Origin: Clostridium sartagoforme
Lineage (GTDB): Bacteria; Bacillota; Clostridia; Clostridiales; Clostridiaceae
DNA: 64,000 bases
Reading direction: 5' to 3'
Assembly: GCF_004794105.1 (NCBI RefSeq)
Contig: NZ_SRYR01000001.1
Location: 558,001 to 622,000 of the forward strand
The notes below the pieces were generated by a model that saw nothing but the letters and a program-made list of their open reading frames with translations, was not told the DNA's origin and made no database searches. A program made the translations under genes and the position numbers. Shown piece after piece: positions 36,176 to 45,835 of the stretch (its first letter is position 1; every line of letters starts with the position of its first letter).

Positions 36176-36349
36176 TTAAAGTAGTGAATATAACTTTCCA
36201 AATAGTTCCTTATGTTTAGCTTCATATTGAGTTGCTAAAGCTTTCAATTCTGCATCTTGAATTTTAGCAGCAGATTCTTTACATATAGTTTCAAGAAACT
36301 TTTGATGTCCTAAGGCATCTTCAATATATAATAGTTCTTTTGAAGTCAT
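36176..36349 (-). CDS. CotF-like spore coat protein, first gene
   Basis: A 57-residue helical protein, with MTSKELLYIEDALGHQKFL at the start and QYEAKHKELFGKLYSLL at the end. It corresponds to the N-terminal half of CotF-family proteins. The ATG at 36349 follows GGAGGTG; an upstream in-frame start at 36364 lacks one. It is cotranscribed with the next gene. Confidence 0.72.
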   Translation of the reverse strand: MTSKELLYIEDALGHQKFLETICKESAAKIQDAELKALATQYEAKHKELFGKLYSLL

Positions 36350-36854
36350 AGCATTCACCTCCAATGTTAGTATGGATTAATGAAGAAAAATATATTCTTA
36401 TAATAAATGTTAGTTATGGTTATAACTTTTGCTGGAATATAAGAATTTTATGTATGTTTGCCTCAATATGAATATTTAGGATAATTAAGTAATCTTGGAG
36501 AAGTTTAATTAATATCCAGAAATAAAACTAAGATTACTTCATAAGTAATGGATAAAAAATACAATTTAAAAGAACGCAATATAATTACATTATTTACCAA
36601 TTTTAATAGTTTTTTTAATGTTATTATATATTAAAATATAATAGAAGGTGTAAATGTATACAATGTGAAGAGGCATGGGATGAGGGGAAGATATAGGATT
36701 CAGATGGTTAATTAGAATAATAGTATCTCCAGTAGGTATTTTTATGCTAAAAACAATATAATTGAAAAATTAAATAAATATATTAAGTAGTTAGACGTCT
36801 TGAAATGTAAGCAAAAATTATATTTTAGGCGTCTTAAATTTTAGGAGGAGAAAA
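36350..36854 (+). other. 505-bp intergenic region upstream of the fucosidase
   Basis: No supported gene. It contains divergent leaders for the coat operon and the fucosidase. One imperfect hairpin lies at 36791-36837, close to the fucosidase ribosome site (AGGAGG at 36843-36848). Related hairpins follow the fucosidase. Confidence 0.6.
36791..36837. repeat. GAYGTC hairpin, copy 1 (upstream of fucosidase)
   Basis: TTAGACGTCTTGAAATGTAA and TTATATTTTAGGCGTCTTAA are near-complementary. The sequence resembles the hairpins at 42649-42692 and 42784-42823. It may be a terminator-like or leader element. Confidence 0.6.
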
Positions 36855-39800
36855 ATGAAAAGGAAGAAAAGGATAATTTCAGCAATACTAACTTTATCAA
36901 TGTTAGTATCAACAGGTAAAACCATATTTGCATTAGACAATAATGTAAATGACATTAAATCTATAAATGATAATGAATTGCGATTATGGTATGACTCTCC
37001 AGCAGAGGATAGTTATAATGGATGGGAAAAATGGTCACTACCTATAGGAAATGGTCATATGGGTGCAAGTATATTTGGTGGAGTAGAATATGAGAGAGTA
37101 CAATTAAATGAGAAGACACTTTGGTCAGGCGGACCAAGTGAAAGCAGACCTGACTATAATGGTGGGAACATAGAGTCTAATGCAACAGTTAAAGTTAATG
37201 GAGTAGATGTTCCAATAATGAAGGCAATTCAAGATGCGTTTGCTAGAGGGGATATGGCTACAGCTAATAGCTTGTGTAATAAACTAACAGGAGTTAGCGA
37301 TGATGCAGGAACAAAAGGATATGGTTACTTTTTAAGTTATGGAAATATGTATTTAGATTTTAAAGATAACGTAAAAGCTAGTAATATTAAGAATTATATA
37401 CGTGACTTAGATTTATATACTGCAATTTCAAGTGTAAATTATGATTATAATAACATTAACTATAATAGAGAATATTTTATGAGTTATCCTGACAATGTGA
37501 TGGTTACAAAACTTTCTGCTAGTGAAAAAGGAAAGTTATCTTTAGATATTAGACTGGAACCAGATAATACTAGAGGGGGAGGACCTAATATAAATAATGG
37601 GTATAGTCGTACATTTACTAAAACTGCAAAAGATGGATTAATAACTATTTCTGGTAAGTTAGATGATAATCAAATGAAGTTTAACTCTCAAACTAAAGTA
37701 ATAAATAGTGGTGGTACAATTACTGATTTATCAGATGGAAATGTAAATGTAAAAGATGCTGACGAAGTTCTTATAATAACTTCAATAGGTACAGATTATA
37801 AAAATGATTATCCTGAATATAGAACAGGAGAAACTGATGAAGAATTAACGGCTAGAGTAAACAAATGTGTTATAGAGGCTAGCAAAAAGGGATATGAAGG
37901 TCTTCTAGAGTCACATTTATCAGATTATCAAGGCATATTTTCAAGAGTAGATTTAGATTTAGGTCAAACACCATCAAGTATGACTACTGATAAATTACTA
38001 AAAAAATATAATGATGGTACTGCACCAGAATCTGAACAAAGAGATCTTGAGGTTATGTTATTCCAATATGGAAGATATTTATCAATAGCTTCTTCACGTG
38101 ATGGATCATTACCATCTAATTTACAAGGAGTATGGGCAGGGGGAAATAACTCTCCATGGCATTCAGATTATCATATGAATGTTAACCTTCAAATGAATTA
38201 TTGGCCATCATACTCAACAAATATGGCAGAAACAGCGTTGCCATTAATTGATTATATAGAATCATTAAGAGAACCAGGCCGTGTTACAGCAGAAATTTAC
38301 GCAAATATAAAGAGTGATGATAAAAATAAAGAAAATGGATTTATGGCTCATACGCAGAACACCCCATTTGGGTGGACAGCACCAGGGTGGAGTTTCGATT
38401 GGGGTTGGTCTCCAGCAGCAGTTCCTTGGATTTTACAAAATGTGTGGGAATATTATGAGTATACTGGTGATGTAGAATTTATGAAAACTAAAATCTACCC
38501 AATGTTAAAGGAAGAAGCTGTTTTATATGAGCAAATGTTAATTGAAGATCCTAAAACTGGTAAATTGGTTTGTTCACCAGCATATTCTCCAGAACATGGA
38601 CCAAGAACTAATGGAAATACTTATGAGCAATCTTTAATTTGGCAGATGTATGAAGATGTTATAACAGCAGCTAAATTAGTAGGGGAAGATCCAGAGGTAA
38701 TTTCAAAATGGGAAGATATACAAAGAAATTTAAAAGGGCCTATTGAAATTGGTGATAGTGGCCAAATTAAAGAATGGTATGAAGAAACTACTTTAGGAAG
38801 TATGGGAGATAAAGGACATAGACACATGTCTCATCTTTTAGGGTTATTCCCTGGAGATCTAATTTCTGTAGAAACTCCAGAGTTACTTGAAGCAGCTATT
38901 TTTTCACTTAATGATCGTGGTGATCAAAGTACTGGTTGGGCAATGGGGCAAAGAATTAATACTTGGGCAAGAGTAGGAGACGGAAATCGTGCTTATAGTT
39001 TAATTCGTACATTATTTAAGAGTGGTATTCTTACAAATCTTTGGGATACTCATGCACCATTCCAAATCGACGGAAACTTCGGTATGACTTCAGGAGTAGC
39101 TGAAATGCTTATGCAAAGTAATATGGGATATGTTAATTTTATGGCGGCTATGCCTGATAAGTGGGAAGATGGATCTGTATCTGGTTTAATTGCTAGAGGA
39201 AACTTTGAAATTGGTATGGAGTGGCAAGATAAGCAAGCTACGAAGTTTACTATTACTTCAAATAATGGTGGAGAATTTATTGGAAAATATGAAAATATAG
39301 GATTATCAATTGTTAAAGATTCTAAAGGAAATTTAATTAATTATAAAGCTTTAGAAAATGAAAAAATAGCTTTTGATACAGTTAAGGGTGAAACTTATAC
39401 AATAATTAATATTCCAACTTCAAAATTAGATGCACCAACTAAATTAAGTGCATATAGAACAAGTGATGAGAGTATTGACTTAGAATGGGATGCTGTAGAA
39501 GGAGAAAATGTAAATTATAATGTGTATCGCCAAATAGATAAGGGAGATTTAGTACTAGTTGGTAAGAATATAGAGGCTACAACTTTAACTGATGAAAATG
39601 CTCAGGATATATTAGGAACATTCAGATATAGTATTTCAGCAGTTATTGATGGAAATGAAACTAAGCTATCAGATTCAGTAGGTGTTAAAGACTTAAGAAA
39701 TATGGCAGGATATATTGATGACCAAGACCCTCGTATAACCTATGTAGGAAGCTGGGGAAACTGGTCTGAAGCAGTTAATCACGCAGGTACAGTAAAATAT

Positions 39801-42635
39801 ATAGAGACTCCAAATGGAAATGAAACAGCTGAATTAACTTTTGTGGGTACAGGAATAGAGGTTCTTGTAGTAACTAATGCAGATAGAGGTAAATATGAGG
39901 TATTTATTGATGGTGTTAGTAAAGGCGAAGTAGATACTTATAGTCCATCTACAGTAAGAAAAAAGGTTATATATACTATTAATGATTTAGAAAAGGGAAA
40001 GCATACAATTAAGTTAAGAGCAACTGCAACAAAAAATCCTAGTGCAAGTAAAGCAAAAGTAGAACTAGATGCATTTAAAGTTATAGATAATTCAAAGCCG
40101 GTAGTAACAGGCATTGATGTAGAATCAAAATCAGGTATATATACTTTAAGTAAAGCTAATAGTAAATTACAAATGGTGGCTAATATTACTCCTGTAGAGG
40201 GAACTAATAAAGAGGTATTATGGAAGGTTACAGATAGTTTAGGAAATGCAACTAACCTTGCGACTATTGATGAAAATGGACTTGTAACTATAAATTCAAG
40301 TAATGGAGTAGTTAAGGTTACAGCTATATCTAAGGAAAATGGAGAAATAACAAAGTCAGTAGATGTTAAAATTGCTATACCAACATCAACAATTGAGACT
40401 ATTGTAGAAGATGCTGTAAACAACAATGGTTGGACAAAGAATCCTCAGTTTACATGGACAGGTACTTGGTCAACGTGGGCAGGAGAAGCAACTAAACATC
40501 ATGGTGGTACTAAGACTGAAACAGGGTTAGGAGCTGAAACAATAGGCAGTAGCATAGAGTACACATTTAACGGAACTGGGATAGATGTTTATGTACACAA
40601 GCACACTAATTTTGCTAGTTTTGATATTTCTATTGATGGTGGAGAAAAAACTAATTATTCTTTAGAAGGAAATGATCAGGGACAATCACTACTTGCATCA
40701 TTTAAAAATCTAGAAAATGGTGAGCATACTATTAAGTTAACTTCTAAAGAGCGTTCTGGTAAATATCAAGTAAATCTTGATTATTTCAAAGTATTTACTA
40801 ATGAAGTAAATTCGCCATTAGATAAAAATGACTTACAAACAAGTATTGAAAATAATATGAACAAATTAGAGAAAGATTATACAGATGAAACATGGGAAGT
40901 ATTTAAAGAAGCTTATAATAATGCAGTAAATATAATGAACGATAATAATGCAGAAGTTGAAGAAATTAAATCAGTAACAAAAGCATTAAATGATGCATCT
41001 ACAGCTTTAGTTGAAAAGTCAGAAACAACACCTCCTGTAATAGGAAATGCAAAGGGAGAAGCTATAGGAATTGAATCAACTACATTGATGTTGAGATGGG
41101 ATTTAGTTCAAGATTCAGTAAAATATAATGTTTATAAAGTTAATGGTTCAACTGGTGAGGAAACATTTTTAGGGAATACTACAAATTTACACTTTAGGGT
41201 AAATGAGTTGCTTCCGAAAACAGAATATGAATTTAAAATAAAGGCAGTAAACAAAAATAATATAGAGGCTGAGCTTCCAGTTATTAAAGCAACAACTAAG
41301 GCTGCTTTAGATATGGAAAGACCAAGTGATGTTAAAAACTTAAAAGTCAGCAAAAATCCAATACCAACAGCAAGGATTTCTTGGGATAATGCAACCGATA
41401 ATTTATCAGTAAAAGGTTATAAGATATATGTAAATGGAATACTTTTAGGTACAACAGTAAATACAAATTATGAATTAACTGGATTAGAGTACGGAAAAAG
41501 CTATCTTATTAAGGTATTAGCCTTCGATGAGGCGGGAAATGTTTCACTTAACTCTGAAGTATTAGAAATTAATGAAAATGAAGATTTACCAGAAGTTGAT
41601 AAAGATGAATTAATTAAATTAATAGCTAAAGCAGAGGAATTAAAAGAAGAAGATTATACAAGTGAAAGCTTTGCAAACTTTAAATATGAATTAGATAATG
41701 CAAAAGTAATATTAAGTAATGAAGGTGCAACACAAGGAGAAGTAAATGATGCATTTAATAAATTAAATGATGCAATAACAAAACTAATTAAGAAACCTGA
41801 AATACCTGAAGTAGATAAAATAATGCTAAAAGCTACAATAGAATATGCTGAAGAAGTAAAAGCAAATGGAGCTCTTGAAAATGTTATTCCAACAGTAGTT
41901 GAAGAATTTAATGAAGCACTTGAAAATGCTAAGGATATTTTAGCTGATAAAAATTCTACAGAAGCTGAAGTAGATGAAGCTGCAAAAAGATTAGTTAATA
42001 TAATTCATATGCTAGATTTCAAGAAAGGTGATAAGGAAGAACTTAAGAAACTAGTTCAAATAATAGATGCTTTAGATGGAAGCAAATATAAAGAAGCTAC
42101 TTGGACTGCACTTCAAGCAGAGCTTGAAAAAGCTAATAAAGTAATAGTAGATGAAAATGCAATGGAAGCAGAAGTAAAAGAAGCTTATAATAAATTAGTT
42201 AAAGCTTATCTTGATTTAAGATTAGTTCCAGATAAGTCTAAGCTTGAAGAATTAGTAAATAAAGCAGAAAAAATAGATACTTCTAGGTACACTAAAGAAA
42301 GTGTTAATGTCTTTAATGCAAAATTAAAAGAAGCTAAAGTAGTTTTAAGTAATGAAGATGCGACTCAAGAAGAAATTAATAAGGTATCAGAAGGATTAGA
42401 ATTAGCCATAGGAAACTTGGAATTAGCACAAGGTAATGGAAATGGTAGCAATGGCAACGGAGATGGCAATGGAAATGCTGAAAACGGTGATGCTGGAAAT
42501 AGTGATAATAATAGCGGCAATAATTCAAATAAATTACCAAGTACAGGAGGAAGTTCATCAGCAACAGTAGGTTTATTTGGAGTAATAGTATCATTGATAG
42601 GTGTATTTGTGCTAAAAAGAAGGAAACAATTATAA
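36855..42635 (+). CDS. Cell-wall anchored GH95 alpha-L-fucosidase, multidomain
   Basis: A 1926-residue surface enzyme. Domains in order: signal peptide (1-27); GH95 catalytic module (about 35-850); fibronectin III (858-945); carbohydrate-binding-like module (952-1077); Ig-like (1082-1175); second binding-like module (1190-1315); FIVAR (1322-1385); two fibronectin III (1395-1572); about four FIVAR-like helical repeats (1585-1855); Asn/Gly-rich spacer; sortase signal LPSTG at 1894 with a hydrophobic segment and RRKQ tail. By analogy with the Bifidobacterium AfcA active site, N442 and N444, E580 (SPEHGP) and D739 (QIDGNFG) are present, so it should be active. GH95 enzymes remove alpha-1,2-fucose from mucin and milk-type glycans. 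The gene is monocistronic. Confidence 0.93.
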   Translation: MKRKKRIISAILTLSMLVSTGKTIFALDNNVNDIKSINDNELRLWYDSPAEDSYNGWEKWSLPIGNGHMGASIFGGVEYERVQLNEKTLWSGGPSESRPDYNGGNIESNATVKVNGVDVPIMKAIQDAFARGDMATANSLCNKLTGVSDDAGTKGYGYFLSYGNMYLDFKDNVKASNIKNYIRDLDLYTAISSVNYDYNNINYNREYFMSYPDNVMVTKLSASEKGKLSLDIRLEPDNTRGGGPNINNGYSRTFTKTAKDGLITISGKLDDNQMKFNSQTKVINSGGTITDLSDGNVNVKDADEVLIITSIGTDYKNDYPEYRTGETDEELTARVNKCVIEASKKGYEGLLESHLSDYQGIFSRVDLDLGQTPSSMTTDKLLKKYNDGTAPESEQRDLEVMLFQYGRYLSIASSRDGSLPSNLQGVWAGGNNSPWHSDYHMNVNLQMNYWPSYSTNMAETALPLIDYIESLREPGRVTAEIYANIKSDDKNKENGFMAHTQNTPFGWTAPGWSFDWGWSPAAVPWILQNVWEYYEYTGDVEFMKTKIYPMLKEEAVLYEQMLIEDPKTGKLVCSPAYSPEHGPRTNGNTYEQSLIWQMYEDVITAAKLVGEDPEVISKWEDIQRNLKGPIEIGDSGQIKEWYEETTLGSMGDKGHRHMSHLLGLFPGDLISVETPELLEAAIFSLNDRGDQSTGWAMGQRINTWARVGDGNRAYSLIRTLFKSGILTNLWDTHAPFQIDGNFGMTSGVAEMLMQSNMGYVNFMAAMPDKWEDGSVSGLIARGNFEIGMEWQDKQATKFTITSNNGGEFIGKYENIGLSIVKDSKGNLINYKALENEKIAFDTVKGETYTIINIPTSKLDAPTKLSAYRTSDESIDLEWDAVEGENVNYNVYRQIDKGDLVLVGKNIEATTLTDENAQDILGTFRYSISAVIDGNETKLSDSVGVKDLRNMAGYIDDQDPRITYVGSWGNWSEAVNHAGTVKYIETPNGNETAELTFVGTGIEVLVVTNADRGKYEVFIDGVSKGEVDTYSPSTVRKKVIYTINDLEKGKHTIKLRATATKNPSASKAKVELDAFKVIDNSKPVVTGIDVESKSGIYTLSKANSKLQMVANITPVEGTNKEVLWKVTDSLGNATNLATIDENGLVTINSSNGVVKVTAISKENGEITKSVDVKIAIPTSTIETIVEDAVNNNGWTKNPQFTWTGTWSTWAGEATKHHGGTKTETGLGAETIGSSIEYTFNGTGIDVYVHKHTNFASFDISIDGGEKTNYSLEGNDQGQSLLASFKNLENGEHTIKLTSKERSGKYQVNLDYFKVFTNEVNSPLDKNDLQTSIENNMNKLEKDYTDETWEVFKEAYNNAVNIMNDNNAEVEEIKSVTKALNDASTALVEKSETTPPVIGNAKGEAIGIESTTLMLRWDLVQDSVKYNVYKVNGSTGEETFLGNTTNLHFRVNELLPKTEYEFKIKAVNKNNIEAELPVIKATTKAALDMERPSDVKNLKVSKNPIPTARISWDNATDNLSVKGYKIYVNGILLGTTVNTNYELTGLEYGKSYLIKVLAFDEAGNVSLNSEVLEINENEDLPEVDKDELIKLIAKAEELKEEDYTSESFANFKYELDNAKVILSNEGATQGEVNDAFNKLNDAITKLIKKPEIPEVDKIMLKATIEYAEEVKANGALENVIPTVVEEFNEALENAKDILADKNSTEAEVDEAAKRLVNIIHMLDFKKGDKEELKKLVQIIDALDGSKYKEATWTALQAELEKANKVIVDENAMEAEVKEAYNKLVKAYLDLRLVPDKSKLEELVNKAEKIDTSRYTKESVNVFNAKLKEAKVVLSNEDATQEEINKVSEGLELAIGNLELAQGNGNGSNGNGDGNGNAENGDAGNSDNNSGNNSNKLPSTGGSSSATVGLFGVIVSLIGVFVLKRRKQL

Positions 42636-42648
42636 TTAAAAATTAATT

Positions 42649-42692
42649 AGATGTCTTTGAATGTAAAGAGATAATTATCTTCAAAGACATCT
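42649..42692. repeat. GAYGTC hairpin, copy 2 (downstream of fucosidase)
   Basis: AGATGTCTTTGAA (42649-42661) and TTCAAAGACATCT (42679-42691) form a perfect 13-bp stem, starting 14 bases after the fucosidase stop. No T run follows. It may serve as the fucosidase transcript terminator. Confidence 0.7.
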
Positions 42693-42783
42693 TATAAATA
42701 ATTGACTATAATAAAAAAACAAAAGTAGTTCTAGCAGATGATTTTATATTAAAAGGAAAATAATAAAATTTATTAAATAATAG

Positions 42784-42823
42784 ATGTCTCAAAATATAGT
42801 TAGAAAAATATATTTTGAGACAT
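42784..42823. repeat. GAYGTC hairpin, copy 3
   Basis: ATGTCTCAAAATATA and TATATTTTGAGACAT form a perfect 15-bp stem with a 10-base loop. It lies 90 bases downstream of cotJC on the minus strand, so it may terminate the cotJ operon. Confidence 0.7.
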
Positions 42824-42913
42824 TTAATCTTTAGTTTAATAATAATGAAACTAAAATATATATTGATTTAATATTAATGCTAGTAATAATATTAAAGAGA
42901 GTATTTTAAAGTT

Positions 42914-43489
42914 TTACTTACAAAAATCAGTTAGCTTAGTATTGTCTTGAATGTCAACTAATGCTTCACCAAATCTTTGGAAGTGGACAACTTCTCTTTC
43001 TCTTAAAAATCCTAATATTTTTTTTATTTCAGCATCATCTGTTAAGTTGATTAGCCATTCATAAGTAGCTCTAGCTTTTTGTTCAGCAGCCATATCTTCA
43101 GTTAAGTCAGCAATTACATCTCCTTTTGCTTGTATATATGTTGCAGTCCAAGGATTACTAGTTGCATCTGTATAAAATATAGCTTTTCCATGATCAGCAT
43201 AATGACCATCTAAACCAGCAGCTTTTATATCTTCAATAGAAGAGTTTTCCATAATTTGATGTACCATTGTAGCCATAACTTCTACGTGAGCCAGTTCCTC
43301 AGTACCGATATCTGTAAGCAGTGCTTTAGATTTACCAGTTGGCATAGAATATCTTTGGTCTAAATATCTAAGGGCAGCACTTAATTCTCCATCTGGGCCA
43401 CCATATTGAGTAACTAAAAGTTTAGCCATTCTTAAATCTGTTGATTTTAAGTTAACTGGATGCTGTAGGGTTTTAACATAATACCACAT
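42914..43489 (-). CDS. cotJC: Spore coat protein CotJC (manganese catalase-like)
   Basis: A 191-residue protein of the manganese catalase superfamily, a ferritin-like four-helix bundle. Metal-ligand type residues are seen in TDIGTEELAHVEVMATMVHQ and in the C-terminal REREVVHFQRFGEAL. In Bacillus CotJC is laid down in the inner coat with CotJA. Third gene of cotJABC, 5 bases after cotJB. Expected under mother-cell sporulation control. Confidence 0.93.
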   Translation of the reverse strand: MWYYVKTLQHPVNLKSTDLRMAKLLVTQYGGPDGELSAALRYLDQRYSMPTGKSKALLTDIGTEELAHVEVMATMVHQIMENSSIEDIKAAGLDGHYADHGKAIFYTDATSNPWTATYIQAKGDVIADLTEDMAAEQKARATYEWLINLTDDAEIKKILGFLREREVVHFQRFGEALVDIQDNTKLTDFCK

Positions 43490-43494
43490 TTAAT

Positions 43495-43749
43495 TTACCT
43501 CCTATCATTTTCCCAAGGCCATGGTGAATTAACCCAAGCTTCAGGATTTTGAAAATAAGCTCGCCCAAAGTTAGTTAATGGACCGTACTCTTTTTCATAA
43601 TCCCAAATAACCTTATTAAGCTCACAAGAAATAGTTTCAAAGTCTTTTTTTGCTTTTTCACAATTAGGAAAATTATCTAGGTAAAGATTTAAATCAACAG
43701 CAAAAAATTGAAGCTTTTGAATTGTATCTAAGTATTCACTTTTATTCAT
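43495..43749 (-). CDS. cotJB: Spore coat protein CotJB
   Basis: An 84-residue protein with the CotJB pattern, LDTIQKLQFFAVDLNLYLD at the N-terminus and FGRAYFQNPEAWVNSPWPWE at the C-terminus. Overlaps cotJA by 8 bases, and GGGGGG lies before the ATG. Its role in coat assembly is not well defined; it is always linked to cotJC. Confidence 0.92.
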   Translation of the reverse strand: MNKSEYLDTIQKLQFFAVDLNLYLDNFPNCEKAKKDFETISCELNKVIWDYEKEYGPLTNFGRAYFQNPEAWVNSPWPWENDRR

Positions 43750-44023
43750 GCTTTTTTACCCCCTTAATGGATTTAACAGCACAATATGGGCTATACAAGT
43801 CTTTAAATATAGTACCAGCAGCAAAAGCATCATCGATATTAAATAAATTATCATAAGGTTGAAGGTTAATAAATACTTTTCCATACATGTAAGGAGTGAA
43901 TACCTTATAAGATTCATAACAGTTTTTACTTGGATCTTCGCAGAGGGTATTACAGTGGGTTTTTCCTGGATTGTTTACACATTCGTTGCATTTAGTACAA
44001 TTATCATGATCACGAAATGACAT
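43742..44023 (-). CDS. cotJA: Spore coat associated protein CotJA
   Basis: A 93-residue protein. The C-terminal two thirds are CotJA-like (FINLQPYDNLFNIDDAFAAG, TIFKDLYSPY). The N-terminal 35 residues are cysteine-rich, with seven Cys in CTKCNECVNNPGKTHCNTLC and the following bases, an extension found in clostridial forms that may bind metal or crosslink. First gene of cotJABC; AAAGGAAG precedes the ATG. Confidence 0.88.
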   Translation of the reverse strand: MSFRDHDNCTKCNECVNNPGKTHCNTLCEDPSKNCYESYKVFTPYMYGKVFINLQPYDNLFNIDDAFAAGTIFKDLYSPYCAVKSIKGVKKHE

Positions 44024-44408
44024 AAATACTTCCTTTCACAAAATAGCTTTGTTATTATAATATGTATAAAATAATTAAATGTTAAGGAAAGATGAAAAAT
44101 TAAGAAAAATATTAAAATAGAGGAGAAATTTATAATTTTTAATGATATTTTATTTTGATATTTTGTGTGATATTATTTATATATATGTTTCAATGAGTAA
44201 TACACATCTTGAGAACTTATGTTATTTTAATTGAAGAATAGTTCGAAAAGTAAATTACATTAATTGAAAGCATCGATTTTTTTAATTTTTATATAAGTTG
44301 ATTTTGTAATTAACTAACTGGAATATTTTACATATGAAAAATAGCTTAATAGCATGTGAAAAATTTATTTCAACTTATATATATGAATAAAATGCAGAAG
44401 GTGATTAA
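44024..44408. other. 385-bp intergenic region between cotJA and the flavin oxidase
   Basis: No gene is seen. It holds the cotJ promoter region and structured element copy C in minus orientation (44181-44384). Confidence 0.7.
44181..44384 (-). repeat. Dispersed structured element, copy C (minus orientation)
   Basis: Reading the minus strand, ATAAGTTGAAATAAA, then CAACTTATATAAAAA, then GATGCTTTCAATTAATGTAA, then ATTGAAACATATAT appear in the same order as in the other copies. Outer pairs ATAAGTTG/CAACTTAT and ATGCTTTCAAT/ATTGAAACAT are intact. This is the only copy not adjacent to a start codon in its own orientation: cotJA begins 158 bases downstream. Confidence 0.85.
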
Positions 44409-45773
44409 ATGAGAAGTGTTAATTATAGAGGATTGACTGGTAAAGTAGTAACTAAAAATAGTGAAGAATATAATGCTTCTATAATATGCTGGAATAGAGC
44501 AATAGAAAAATATCCATTAGTTATAGTTTATTGTTTTAACGAAGATGATGTAATAAATACAATTAAGTGGGCTAGAGAAAATAATATAGAAATTAGAGTG
44601 AGATCAGGAGCTCATAGTTATGAGGGCTATTCTACAGGAAATGATGTAGCGATTATTGATGTGAGCAACTTAAATAAAATATATATAAATGAAGACAAGT
44701 TAATTGCTAAAATTGGCGGTGGAGTAAGAAATAGAGAAGCTTATGAAGTTTTTGGATCTATGGGGTATGCTTTTCCAGGTGGAGGATGTCCAACTGTAGG
44801 TGTTCCAGGATTAATATTAGGTGGAGGCTGGGGCTATTCATCAAGGTTTTTAGGACTAGCATCTGATAGTTTACTTGAAGCAGAAATTATAGATTATAAA
44901 GGTGATAAGTTAATTGTAAATAAAGAAGAAAATAGTGAACTTTTTTGGGCGTTAATGGGAAGTGGAGGATGTAATTTTGGAGTAATTACGTCTATGACTA
45001 TTAAAATAAAAGAAAAAGCTAATATGGGAACTTTAATATATATTAATTATCCAAGTATTACAAAGGAAGATAATATAGAAATTGTCATAAGACTACAAGA
45101 GTTATATAAGGTTTTAGATAGAAAGATGAATTTAAAAACAGCGATATATAATTCAAGGGAAAAAGGCAGAGGAGTAAAAATTACTGGGTTATTTTATGGT
45201 AACTCTGAAGATGCTAAAGAAATACTAAAACCTCTTTTAGATATAACTAATAATATAGAAATTACCATAGAAGATAAGAGTATACTAGAATGTAATAGAT
45301 GGATACAAGATAGTCATCCAGATTATGAAAAGTATAAATCAACAGGAAGATTTATAAATAGAGATTACATAAAAGAAGAAATTGAAGAACTTATAAATAT
45401 AATCGATAATCCAGCAAAAGGATATGACTACACAGCCATTACTTTTTATGGTGCAGGTGGAGCTATTAGAGATGTTGATAAATTAGATAGTGCTTATTAT
45501 TATAGAGATGCAAATTTTATTATGGGCATTCAATCTGTTTGGGAAATGGACAAGTATGCAGAGGAAAATAAGGAATGGGTTAAAGAGAATTTTAAAACTT
45601 TAAAATCTTTAACTAATGGATCCTTTGTAAACTTTCCTATAATTGGATTAGAAAATTATGAAGAAGAATATTATGGGGAAAATATTAAAAGGCTTAGAGA
45701 AATAAAAGCAAAATACGATCCTTATAATGTTTTTACTTACCCTCAAGTTATAAAGTCAAAGGATGAAATATAA
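44409..45773 (+). CDS. FAD-linked oxidoreductase, berberine-bridge (BBE) type
   Basis: A 454-residue oxidase of the vanillyl-alcohol oxidase superfamily. An FAD-binding domain carries RSGAHSYEGYS, with the histidine used for 8-alpha linkage, and GGGCPTVGVPGLILGGGWG, with a cysteine in the position used for 6-S-cysteinyl linkage. Both attachment sites look present, suggesting bicovalent flavin. A C-terminal BBE segment, KYDPYNVFTYPQVI, confirms the family. No signal peptide is present. Such enzymes oxidise sugars or secondary metabolites, usually with oxygen, so the acceptor in an anaerobe is unclear. GAAGGTGA precedes the ATG. Confidence 0.87.
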   Translation: MRSVNYRGLTGKVVTKNSEEYNASIICWNRAIEKYPLVIVYCFNEDDVINTIKWARENNIEIRVRSGAHSYEGYSTGNDVAIIDVSNLNKIYINEDKLIAKIGGGVRNREAYEVFGSMGYAFPGGGCPTVGVPGLILGGGWGYSSRFLGLASDSLLEAEIIDYKGDKLIVNKEENSELFWALMGSGGCNFGVITSMTIKIKEKANMGTLIYINYPSITKEDNIEIVIRLQELYKVLDRKMNLKTAIYNSREKGRGVKITGLFYGNSEDAKEILKPLLDITNNIEITIEDKSILECNRWIQDSHPDYEKYKSTGRFINRDYIKEEIEELINIIDNPAKGYDYTAITFYGAGGAIRDVDKLDSAYYYRDANFIMGIQSVWEMDKYAEENKEWVKENFKTLKSLTNGSFVNFPIIGLENYEEEYYGENIKRLREIKAKYDPYNVFTYPQVIKSKDEI

Positions 45774-45835
45774 GATAAAGACAATAGGATTAAAAAGTGA
45801 TATAATTGATAAGGATTATTAAATGAGGTGATAAA

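Noticed and set aside
39938..40426. 162-codon minus-strand ORF
   Set aside because: It is antisense to the fucosidase gene, with no initiation signal.
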